From Sperchopsis tessellata (lineage: Eukaryota; Arthropoda; Insecta; Coleoptera; Hydrophilidae), in assembly GCA_033557685.1 (NCBI GenBank), contig JAWQRN010000550.1, forward strand, positions 1 through 28,487: a DNA stretch of 28,487 nt, read 5' to 3'. Every line of letters starts with the position of its first letter. Position 1 is the stretch's first letter. The position numbers and the translations under genes were made by a program. This document shows positions 19,018-28,487 of the stretch, piece after piece. A model generated the notes under the pieces. The model made no database searches and was not told where the DNA came from. It worked only from the letters and a program-made list of their open reading frames with translations.

Positions 19018-22000
19018 TTACTCATACCCCTCATTATGTAATAAGAGTACCTGTTCTAAACTGCATTGACCTAATGAATAATCTTCTATGTTGAGTTCTT
19101 TTTTTGCTTTTTCCATTATACTAAACATAACTGACCAAGGAATTGTCGAATCTGGTATGTAGTATGATAGCAGTTCTTGATAACATTCTCTAAGGCTTGC
19201 TGAAGGGAAACTTGTTTTAACAAAAGTTTCTATTGGTTCTGTTTTTAAATGTTCTATAAAATTATCACTTTTCCGCAGTTTAATCGTTAATGTGTAGCCT
19301 TGCGAAAATTTATTCTTAAGATGCTGTACAGATCCAAGGCACTTGAAGTTACCATTTACCATGATGGCTAGCCTCGTACATAATGCTTCACATTCTTCCA
19401 TACTATGCGAAGTTAATATTATACATTTTCCACTGTCTCTTACTTTATTGATATTGTTCCAAACATGACGTTTTGTCGCAGGATCCATACCTAAAATATC
19501 AATATATTTATATAATTCACAATTGATAATAGGACCACATTCATAGAAAAATTATATATATATATATATTTATATAAAGATCAGTATTGCTACAATTTGG
19601 CTACTAGAAGAACTGTGGCAGCACTGATCTCTTGAATTAGTTTCATTTGCACGATTCAGTTACATACTTCGTTCGTACAACGGTTGATATTTTCAGAATA
19701 TTACTTGCTGATGAACCCTAATAATGGTGAAATGCATACAAGTATTTCTGAAACAATCGTTATTTCTTATATATTTTAAAAGGATAGAGTAAGTAATGAA
19801 AACTAAAAAACTGGCAAATGCGATCTAAAAGATTGCTGGTGCATAGTAGATGATTAGAAAAAAAGGTTGGATTTATTAACAAGGGTAGAGTAGCAGTCTA
19901 ATATACTGTTTTAATTTTGATACTTATGAATGAAAAAGATCTTACAATGCAGCAGAGAACACAGAAAGTAAATATAAATGAAGTGTGTGTTGTTACACAT
20001 TGTATGAGTATGTTGTTCTGAACGCAAAAAAAATGTATGTGATATTTAAGGTGAGATATGTCTATGGGTATAAGAATAAATAGATAAATGTTTGTAGAAC
20101 CAAAGAAGTTGCCAATATATGAGTAGGGGAAAAGGAAGAGGTTATATGACAAGGTGTACTATACACTTACGAAGGATTTTTTCTGACAGTGCCTTTCTTG
20201 GTAAGGAGGTAAGAAGTCTATTGATAAAGCATTAAAGGATATAAATAGTACCTGTTGTAGGTTCATCAAGGTAAACAATTTGTGGATCTCCTACTAGGGC
20301 AAGAGCGGTACTTAATTTTCTTTTACTTCCGCCACTGTATTCTTTAACTTTCTTGTCAATATGTCTGTAAAAGTCAAACTCTTTTGCAAACTTTTCTGCC
20401 ATATCTAAGCTTTCATGATATCTTATTCCTCTAAGTAAACTGAATAGAATTAGTGTTTCTCTTCCAGTTAGATTATCCAGAAGTGCATCAAATTGGGGAC
20501 AATAACCAATAATTTTGTAAATTTCTTTTATGTTACTCTTTAAACTTAAGCCGTTTACAAATGCTTCTCCAGATGATAGTTTTTCATCACCAGTTATCAT
20601 TTTAAATGTGGATGTTTTACCAGCACCATTAATACCAAGAAGGCCAAAACATTCATGTGTTTTCACTCCTAAACAAAGTTGATTCACAGCCAATAATTTT
20701 CTATAATACTTTGTAACATTTCTGAGAATTAACGTATAGTCATTTAACTGTTTATCACTCATTAGCCTAATTTGTTGTTTTTCATCAGCAACATCATTAT
20801 CTTCCAAGGGGTTATCTGGAGGAGGCTTCACTTTAAAAATAGCTTCATTTATTGAATACATTATCCACTTAAATATTCCATATTCCATAAGAAGTAGAAT
20901 GGTAATGAATGTAGAGCCATTTATAACGGAATATAAAATGTTTTTTCCAATTCCAGGTTCGTGCCATGAGAAATAATCTTGTTTTACATCTGCAAAGTTG
21001 ATTACATGAATTTATGACATACATAATAGTAATTTGGAGGACCATTAATACCAGTATTTGATAATTTCTTAAATTGACATTCTCATAAAACTAACATAAT
21101 GTTCATAATAAGTTATTATTAAATTGATGTATTAAGAACATATCAACATATTAGACACAAATTTATAGAAGACTATGCTTACAACTGTCTAAATAATATT
21201 AACAATTTTAATTAAGGAGAATTTAAAAATTAGGTTAACACTGTGTATATGGACAAACGACTTTTAAATTGAAGTAAACACATATTACATCATATAACAT
21301 TAATACTATTAATCCACACTCATTCTATCTTTTTTTTAATTGTCACACACGCCAAGAAATAAAATGAGTCTGCAATTGCCATGTAGAAACAAATTCCTTC
21401 AATAAAAATATGGATCTTTTTCGTACAAAACAGATTTTAAGTTTTGAATTTTTTTCCATAAGCTTTTTCATTTGTAATAGACCCTATAGGCATATAATCA
21501 CTAAGTAAAACTAGTTTAGGATCCGAGAAAACTGTTACCAATAGTTTTTTTGTTAATAACAGTGTTTTTAGCTTTGATGGAGAGGCCTTATGATTAAGAC
21601 TCTTCCCTGGTAATGATTGGGGACAAAATTTCCGCCATTTAAAAGGTCTAACCCATGAACCTTGGAACAGGATAGGTCTTTTGAGGTTGATACAAGATCG
21701 ATCTTCTACACTGGCCAACCCGTGGAACTTTTGTAGGATTATACACTATTTCTTGAACATTGCACTCTTGAGGTTAAGGATGTTTTTTCGATATCTTTTA
21801 AAAATTTGGGTTTTAACTTACAACAGGGATAGTACAAATGAAGGGCAGAAAAGGCTTTTTGTAAACTAATCGCAATGATATTTGACATATTTGGAAAGGA
21901 AAAGTATCTAACAAGTTGAAATAAATGCACGTTATCCTGTCAACAATTAATAGCAATTACTACAAAAAAATGTTTACTAGTTCTTTATTTGTTTGATAGA

Positions 22001-25000
22001 ATGGTTATTTACATTTGAACAAATTATTCTAACTGGAAAAGTAAATATTTCTCAACTCAAGGTCTTTAGCAATTCCATTAAGTTTATAAATTAAGAGCAG
22101 TTTTTTTATACATTTTTAATGTTTCAACTAATGTTTCAGCCAGTATTAATTCTCCATCAATTCAATAGTAATAAATGAAATTTGTAAAAAAGATGCTAAA
22201 TACAAAATGATAAAAAATGTGGTTAATCTTGTACTTACCACAACATTTTGGATATATGCTGCACACAATTGCTTCACAAAACTCAGGTATGGATCCTTTA
22301 GTAGAGATACAAGCTTCAACTACATTATTACATAGTTGATACTGTGATTGGACTAAATTTACATTTTGGATGGACGAGCTTAACGTATAATGTGGAAATA
22401 CAAGGAAGCCCAAATGTAAAGCTTTTCCAATATGTTTGAGATTTAAAAGTGGTGCATTTAATACTTTCACTATCATAAATGTCATTGTACCTGAAATTTA
22501 AAAATTAATATGATTTTAAATTAATAATTCTTAGATATACATAAAAATACAAAATGAAGGATGTGTAACTGATAAAGAAAAATCAAATACTAATTCATTG
22601 AAAGATTTTAGCACAGGTTGATACAACAAATTAAAGAAGAGGCAGAACTGAGTGAAGTAACAGTAGAGCCTATTAATCTCAATAGCTCTCTGTTATTTCA
22701 TTAATGTGTTAGGTGTGGGTTTATTAAATATAATTTGTAATTTTGTGGTAAAAATATTATAGCAATGACTGTTGTCTCCTGACATAATCTCTCTCCAAGA
22801 ATATACCAATTTAATCTAACAAGAGTTGAAAAATGGAGAATCAGAATTAACAAAGCTACAGTAACACAAAAACAAAAAAGGTCCAAATATGTCCACCTGG
22901 AAAACTTAACACCAATGAATACAGAAAGAAATAGCCAAATACTTTAGAATACTAATGTATTGTCGACTTGCAAGACAGACGCATATTTGGAATGAAAGGA
23001 AGATCAGTAAAATATAGCAGTTAACTGATGGACACCGGCCATTATTTATTGAAAACAAATTAATTTAAAAAACCATAACCAAGCCCATATGGACTTATAC
23101 TACCAAGTTACACGAAACAGCTAAGAGCTCCAAAGCTGAAAAAAAAAATCAATTAAAAACATTGAAAACAATAACCAGGGCATTGTTCTATTTACCAAAC
23201 AGCATTATCTATAGCAAAGATGAACAGACATGAGTTTCATGAGAAAAAATGGTCTCAAATAAACAAACAACAGTAGTAGCCATGGTGGTTATGATAACCA
23301 GTATTGCACCAATTTAAATTCAACTCCCAGTATTTACGGAAATATGCTATTTTTAATAATCTGGAATGAAGCTGACCGCCTCTGAGTTTTGAACACGAAA
23401 CCAAGCGCTTAGTAGCCTAGTACTTAGCCACTAAGCTAAAAAGGCGGCTAATGAGTATAACCTGCCAAAATGTTGTAGTTTCATACACTGCGAGAAAGCA
23501 TTTGCCTAGATCAGGACATTTGCAGTTATTAAAGTTTTGTTCCAATATGGCATGCCAGCTAATGTGTACATCATGGGCACACTAATCAAAATCCTAACAT
23601 CATACATGTATCTGGCTCAGCTCATAATGATGGATGGAGATATTTCTTTGGAGATAGTGTGAAGAACAAAGCTTGGATGGAGTACAACTGGATGTCTAAG
23701 CAACACATTTAAGTCTTAGATAAGTATTATTTGCCTGTGATAATATATGTTAGTGAGACATGGACATTAAAGGCCTCGCATATGCAAAAGCTACAAACAA
23801 AGCAAAGAAATATTGAGAGATATATAATGGGTTTGAGAACTAAAAACAAAAGGAGCTGTGCATAGAAAAGAAGTAAAACTAAGGTCAAAAATGTTATGGG
23901 GCAGTGAAGATGCATATGTGGGAATGGGCAGGATATCTTGGAAGGTGCGCGGATCATTGATGATCAAACAAAATTAACCTTATGGAAGCCGAGAAATAAC
24001 ATAAAGCCAAGATGAAGTCTCAATGACAAGTAAGAGAGAGAACTCAGAAATTGTTTGGCAGTCACGTCGATGAGAAGGACACACAACTGTGGTGAGTGGA
24101 AGGAACTTGGAACCTTCAGCAATGGAAGAATAACGGCTGATTATGAATATATACATTAATATACCTTACAGGTGGGTTGAAAGGGTACTTTAATGTATAA
24201 TAAAATAAGAGTGGTTGGCAGTGAAAAACACTCAATTGTAGATATGTACAATCAAAATAAGCTTTAGTAAAAGATTCTGATAATTTCATAATACATTAAT
24301 TTTCATGGCACTTACAAATTTTATAGCTTAACATTGTAAGCAATGTAAGATATACAATTATATGTTGACTTTTATATTATCTGTTTTTTAACAAATGCCG
24401 GTGATTTTATACCTCTTTGGAGGTTACTTTTTATCCAAAATAATTATAGGTAAATGAAAATATTGACAGTTATTAATATGCTTTGTAAAAGAATAGTGTT
24501 TATAGAATTCAGGAATTTACGTAGGTCAAAACTATAGGAGGAAATGGAAAACTTTGGCATAAAACCGACATTAATTCGTGCTGTTAAGTTTTATTATAAA
24601 CAGAATTACGCCACTGTAAAAATTGTAACATCGTTGACTGAATTCTTCAAAACAACAAAAGGACTGAGACAGGGGTGTTTTCTGTCTCTCACTTTATTTA
24701 AATTACACCTAGACCAATCCCTCAAAGGATGGGCTCACAAATGCACGAATATGGGGATCCAGGTGGGAGACGACACCTTGTACACCCTTTATTTCGCTGA
24801 CGATCAGGTGATGATTGCGGAAGACGAACAAGGTCTCAGTTATATGGTCAGAAAGGTGTGTGAAGGATACGAACAAGCAAGTCTCACGATAAATTTGAAT
24901 AAATGAGAATACTTGATAGTTAGAAGAGATAAAGGGCAGAAAAACCATAGGAGTACTCAACACAATACTGTGGGTGAGAAATATTCAACGAAGAACAAAG

Positions 25001-28000
25001 CTTCAACTGTACAGGACAATTTTCCAAAGCGTCGTAATATATGGCTCAGATATATGGGATTTAAATAAAACTCATAGAAGAAAACTACTGGCTGAGGAGA
25101 TGGACTTTTTGAGGAGCTGCAAGAGATCAACGTTCCAAAGAGTCAGAAACACAGACATTAGAAGGTGATCATCAGGTGATGATTGCGGAAGATGAACAAG
25201 ATCTCAGTTATATGGTCAGAAAGGTGTGTGTTGGATACGAACAAGCAGGTCTCACGATAAATTCGAATAAATGAGAATACTTGGTAGTTAGAAGTAATAA
25301 AAGGCAGAAAAACCATAGGAGCACTCAACACAATACTGTGGGAGAGAAATATTAAACGAAGAACAAAACTTCAACTGTACAGGAAAATTTTTCGTAGTGT
25401 CGTAACATATGGCTCAGATATATGGGATTTATATAAAACTCATAGAAGAAAACTACTGGCCGAGGAGATGGACTTTTTAAGGAAGGTGCAAGAGATCAAA
25501 GCTCCAAAAAGTCAGAAACACAGACATTAGAAGAGAAATAAACACTGAGATAGATATTATCGACGATATTGAGAAGAAACAATTGACAGCAGGTTAATTC
25601 AACATATGTACTCGTTGCATTTAAATTATTATAACACTAATTGGGAATGAATTAATTTAAACTCACTGTGTTGTGCGACATAATAATCACAATGGACTTT
25701 TCGCTACAGATTAATTTTTAACTAAAATTAGGTACTTTTATGAGCAAGTTGTCTTCATTTACCTACAATACATGGGACCCACTATTTTCCGTCCCTCCTG
25801 GAAGACGAGTACTACATAGACATTTCCAAATTTACTAAATGCTGGATGCCTCTGGGCCTCATAATTCCATGGTTATTATCTTGGTATTTATACAGTGATG
25901 CAATGTACCATATAAACTTTTGTTACATTAACTATTAATTCGTGGGACTAATTTTTTTTCAACCGACATATGTATAAATGGGTATATTTAGTATATGAAT
26001 TTGCTGGTGATCAGTCTGGTTGTATTTATCATTATACAAAGATAAATACCACACGCAAAACTAGATGTTATTATTAATTCAGTAGTTTAAGTGCACATGC
26101 TGTGTTACATGTGTTTTCCAGATGATTTTTTAAATATAAAAACTGACTAACCCAACTGGGCTTAAAACCACTTTCTAGATTTCTAAGGTGGCTATTTTTT
26201 GTGTTTAATATTAGTATATGACTTAATGATTAGATTCAATAAACTTACCTGCGAATACATTGAATACTGATAAATAGGTATATCCTGTGGATGGAATTTG
26301 AAACAAAAATGATGCCAAATATGTCATCGGTAAAACGGAGTATGCAAATAGTAGAAGCACTAAAAATAATTTACCTGCAAAAGAAAATTGTTTAGTATAG
26401 CTGATAAATATAGGACACAAGAAATATTTGATTACTTCGTTATAAGAAAAGTATTGTGAAACAATTTTTTTAATTATTTTGTTATTATGGATTATTCTGC
26501 CATATTAAGTATAGAAATACTTTAAGAAAAACACAAATACAAGCGAATTTGTAGATAGATAAACCATTTCAAATATTTGAATGAATACGACATGAAATAC
26601 GGCAATATCTCATAACACATAGAAAAATGTATTTTTTACTAATTTGAAATTTCCTATACTTAAACATGTAAGTATTGGTCAAAGAATAAAAACAAGATTT
26701 AAATAGGATTTGTATAGTTTGCATGTAAACAAATCTATTTTTCTTACCTAGTTGCTTTTAAAAGTAAAACTATATTAATGGTGTAAAAAGTTCTCCAATC
26801 ACTAGTACAAGCAATGTTTCTAGCAATAGTTGATGGAATATATTTCTATTTCAACTTCAACATGATTTCCTCCCAAAAACGTAACAGAAGTAAATTAATA
26901 CTGTAATTGAAACTTACCCATATCAGGAAATGTATCATATCCTTCCTCTTGAAAACAAGCTAAAGCTACAATTAACAATATGAAAGTAGCAATAAAAGTA
27001 ATATAATCCCATATGAACGAAACGGACCATAAAGTGCCAACTTTTGCCCCAGAAACATACTGCAGATGTTTAGCACCAGTGACTCGTTCCTTTACATAAA
27101 ACAGTATGTAAAATGATGAAACAAATGCCATACTTAATCCAATATTCGTTGCCAACTGCAAACCTGTAGAACTTACTCCTTTTAGGAGCCTAAACTAAAA
27201 AAAAAAATACATGGGAATTACTTATGGAATAATTCTACAATAAAATATCTTACCTTTGTTTCTAAGTTATATGGTAATGGATAATTACTTATTTTAATGT
27301 CATATTCCGGACCAACTTCGTGTTTCAAAATTGAGCTAAGTACATATTGAAGTGCCAATGGTGGTGAATGGTATGGTTCATTATTAAACCACGTTATAAT
27401 ATTTCTTTCAGAAAAAGAGGCTCCTATAATATATCGTCTTCTAAATATTGATATTGCTTCCCCTGCCTACAAGTTAAAAAAATTACAGTTATAAATTTTA
27501 GTGATGTTTGCAAAATGGAACTGAGATCGAGACAACTATTTTTCATGAACTTGGTATACACAAATCTGATAACGTTTCTTAATTAGAAATAAATATCTTA
27601 TAGTATTGTTACGAAACTACTGCGGAACCTCTACGCCAATGAACAACACTAGAATATGTACTAGAATGTACCAGAGAGAGGACCAATACGCTTCTGCATC
27701 ACGAACTGCCTAGAGCTTCCAGAAAGGATTTTGTGCTATATATAAACAGCCAGTCCCACTATGGAGTTCAGTTCTAATACCCAGTTCAACAACAAGGGTG
27801 CTACCCGCAGTTCAGAAAGAAGTACAGAAAAATACAGAAGCTTGAAATATTTGTATGATTAATATACCCGCTACAATGTTGTATGAATATTGTGTGTTAT
27901 TGTAAACTACGTGCTTTTGAATAAATGCACTTCACATTTGTAGAATTGTTATTTATGAACCCGAAAAAATGTTACATTATATTTTTTCAAGTCATAGTTT

Positions 28001-28487
28001 GGATAGTATGACTTAGAATATCTGGGGCGTAATTATCAGCAGAGTTAGAATAACGATTGTTCCTTGTAGTACAAATTAATTTTTTAAAATTACATTTAAA
28101 AATCCAAGACCATTGAAAAATGTGAGCTTTCTATGTAAGTGGAATCGAAAAATGTAAGAAATTATGATTGTTATGATTTAAAGTTTTAGCTGGTAAATCA
28201 TGGCTGACTCTTTATGCTAGCAGATCTGCAGTCAAGTGTGTTAAATAAAGTCCTAATAGGTGCAGAACATTATCTAAATTTGTGGAAAGTAAAGATGATG
28301 TTGATTACAATGAATAATTAAAAATTCATGAAAGTTTATGTAAAATTAAACAAATTAATAATACTACAAAGAAAACGTCTCGGACATTCTATATAAATAG
28401 GTTTAAAAATTATTATAAGTTTTTTTATGTGTTAAATGCAGCAAAAATGTATTTTCCGTAATTTTCAATTACCTGGGTTCTAGCATA
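19018..28487 (-). CDS. ABCA-subfamily lipid transporter (ABCA3-like), C-terminal half, partial
   Basis: Seven minus-strand exons: 28487..28473 (cut by the window edge), 27466..27254, 27194..26918, 26374..26249, 22490..22239, 20989..20252 and 19490..19018 (stop TAA). All joins are GT-AG with agreeing phases, giving 697 aa in the window. In order: an extracellular part with WFNNEPYHSPPLAL; TMD2 with several membrane helices (AKHLQYVSG, LLLFAYSVLP, FNVFAG, FPHYTLSS); a Cys-rich stretch; then NBD2 with Walker A GINGAGKTSTFKM, Q-loop YCPQFDAL, signature YSGGSKRKLSTALAL, Walker B IVYLDEPTTG split by an intron before MDPATKRH, and the H-loop TSHSMEECEALCTRLA. The usual ABCA tail follows. Catalytic residues look intact. 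The family exports or flips phospholipids and sterols; the exact orthologue is undecided. The first half lies beyond the right edge. Confidence 0.95.
19491..20251 (-). other. ABCA last intron
   Basis: 761 bp splitting the Walker B-adjacent PTTG/MDP motif. Contains a (TA)n run at 19553-19571 and no other structure. The open frame at 19898-20152 has no family features. Confidence 0.85.
20990..22238 (-). other. ABCA intron between TMD2 and NBD2 exons
   Basis: 1.25 kb, bounded by GTAAGT (22238) and AG (20991-20990). It contains a mariner transposase relic (21437-21622). The remainder is AT-rich without signal. Confidence 0.8.
21437..21622 (-). mobile_element. mariner transposase fragment
   Basis: The C-terminal 60 residues of an open frame read SLNHKASPSKLKTLL, then LVTVFSDPKLVLLSDYMPIG and ITNEKAY. 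This follows the mariner pattern W-H-SPxPKK...KxLxTVFWDxxGVLLxDYMPxGxTINxxxY around the second catalytic Asp (TVFWD). The Trp of TVFWD is Ser here, and the flanking helix-turn-helix and DD34D remainder are missing. The part of the frame upstream of 21622 shows no mariner similarity. It is a short relic in an ABCA intron, in the sense direction. Confidence 0.6.
22830..23233 (+). mobile_element. Jockey-like LINE, C-terminal reverse-transcriptase fragment
   Basis: About 22833 gives WRIRIN, near 22935 KYFRI, and at 23081 KPIWTY followed by LHETAKSSK and ITRALFYLPNS, ending in TGA at 23231-23233. These track the Jockey order WxIxIN, VKYLGIxLD, LKPIWTYGIxLWGTASxSN and IxxAPWYVPN. Frame changes and stops separate the blocks, so it is a relic. 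Confidence 0.65.
23375..23450 (-). mobile_element. tRNA-like SINE head, second copy
   Basis: On the minus strand this matches the 74-nt tRNA-like head at 1818..1745, with the same TTAGTGGCTAAGTA A-box region and near-complementary acceptor ends (GCCGCCT against AGGCGGT). The B box is decayed (GTGTTCAAAAC). The sequence beyond the head (about 23280-23374) does not match the body of the first SINE, so this is either a related family sharing the head or a heavily diverged body. Confidence 0.65.
23603..24150 (+). mobile_element. RTE-like LINE, 3' end, second copy
   Basis: Starts with YLAQLIMMDGDISLEI, matching the YLGQxISxDGxxxxEI block that follows the RT palm. Next come RTKLGWS, then ETWTLKASHMQKLQ (the ETWTL block), and it ends in a Trp/Glu-rich tail with the aataacggctgattatgaa end shared with the inverted copy at 2478-2873. 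Stops and shifts break the frame. Confidence 0.75.
24541..25595 (+). mobile_element. LINE reverse transcriptase with internal tandem duplication
   Basis: 24544-24906 encodes GLRQGC (RT block 4) and YFADDQVMIAEDEQ, with the catalytic FADD at 24793-24804. After a stop, the frame at 24974-25168 encodes RRTKLQLYRTIFQSVVIYGS and DIWDLNKTHRRKLLAEEM, the late RT/C-terminal block. A second copy of the segment from about 24800 to 25165 follows at about 25168-25535, offset by 368-369 bp, with some substitutions. It then continues into REINTEIDIIDDIEKKQL, the expected downstream block. A piece between the RT palm and the C-terminal block is missing in both units, so the deletion predates the duplication. 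The element is inactive; the clade is not assigned. Confidence 0.8.
25749..25866 (-). mobile_element. Truncated SINE body, third copy
   Basis: Matches the body of the first SINE (1646-1755) in the same orientation, including tcttcatttacctacaatac and the gggaccca and cgtcc blocks that follow. It stops at the gcctctggg edge of the tRNA head, so the head and internal promoter are absent. Confidence 0.75.
26375..26917 (-). other. ABCA intron
   Basis: 543 bp between exons 27194..26918 and 26374..26249, with GTAAGT donor and TTTTGCAG acceptor. No other structure seen. The next intron upstream (27253..27195) is only 59 bp. Confidence 0.85.
27467..28472 (-). other. ABCA intron at right edge
   Basis: Bounded by GTAATT at 28472-28467 and AG at 27468-27467. 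It contains the solo LTR candidate (27607-27975). The 28000-28470 part is AT-rich without signal. The right-hand boundary rests on only 15 bases of exon (YARTQ), so it is less certain than the others. Confidence 0.5.
27607..27975 (+). mobile_element. Probable solo LTR
   Basis: Begins TGTTACGAAAC and ends ATGTTACA (TG...CA termini). The order is that of an LTR: a G+C-richer U3, a TATA box (TATATAAA, 27739-27746), then an initiator-like agttcagttc, and AATAAA at 27920-27925 about 50 bp before the end. Composition contrasts with the AT-rich intron around it. I could not confirm a 4-5-bp target duplication, and no internal retrotransposon sequence is beside it. Orientation is antisense to the ABCA gene. 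Confidence 0.55.

Larger units (their letters stand above)
22491..26248 (-). other. Large ABCA intron filled with mobile-element debris
   Basis: 3.76 kb between the FNVFAG and TMTFMIVKV exons. From left to right it carries a Jockey-like LINE piece, a tRNA-headed SINE, an RTE-like LINE 3' end, a third LINE with an internal tandem duplication, and a truncated SINE. All three LINE pieces read antisense to the gene. The interval 25867-26248 shows nothing. Confidence 0.85.

Noticed and set aside
22701..22886. Minus-strand hydrophobic open frame as an extra ABCA membrane exon
   Set aside because: The ABCA exons on both sides join in phase without it, and no acceptor/donor pair in the right phase flanks it. 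It partly overlaps the Jockey-like relic.
1..28487. CRISPR arrays, bacterial operons or phage modules
   Set aside because: No regularly spaced palindromic repeats or ribosome-binding-site-led operons occur. The spliced genes and retroelements show this is eukaryotic nuclear DNA, so the tight METTL23-SLIRP-ACBD6 spacing is not a bacterial operon.

Overview
The window looks like insect nuclear DNA. It is strongly AT-rich, the genes have spliced coding exons with GT/AG junctions, and the intergenic and intronic DNA is full of decayed retrotransposons, SINEs and small DNA transposons. The LINE, SINE and hAT remnants and the long introns would suit a repeat-rich genome such as a beetle's, but the order cannot be fixed from the sequence alone. 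Coding sequence is under a fifth of the window.

Layout. (1) Left edge, minus strand: the first two coding exons of a DHRS4-like short-chain dehydrogenase, which continues past the left border. (2) 0.75-4.9 kb: intergenic repeats, including a tRNA-derived SINE nested in an older repeat, the 3' end of an RTE-like LINE, and one copy of a dispersed inverted repeat. (3) 4.9-9.5 kb, plus strand: METTL23 (two exons, one 2.7-kb intron), then SLIRP two nucleotides after the METTL23 stop, then an ACBD6/anorexia-type acyl-CoA-binding ankyrin protein 42 nt after the SLIRP stop. One poly(A) signal follows the third gene. These three genes look like one tricistronic transcription unit. (4) 9.5-19.0 kb: no confident host gene. 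It holds a 1.03-kb non-autonomous hAT-like element with a perfect 8-bp target duplication, a ~96-bp tandem repeat, a LINE reverse-transcriptase relic and a Ty3/gypsy Pol relic on the minus strand. (5) 19.0 kb to the right edge, minus strand: the C-terminal half of an ABCA (ABCA3-like) lipid transporter in seven exons, whose joining phases all agree. Its introns contain a mariner relic, LINE pieces, SINE pieces and a solo LTR.

The most interesting point is the METTL23-SLIRP-ACBD6 array. The METTL23 reading frame has no internal methionine. Its spliced coding sequence has only two other ATGs in any frame, each opening a minimal ORF. There is no ATG between the SLIRP stop and the ACBD6 start. 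This is what a transcript that lets scanning or reinitiating ribosomes reach downstream cistrons would look like. From memory, the SLIRP and anox genes of Drosophila are annotated as a dicistronic pair; METTL23 as a first cistron would extend that arrangement.
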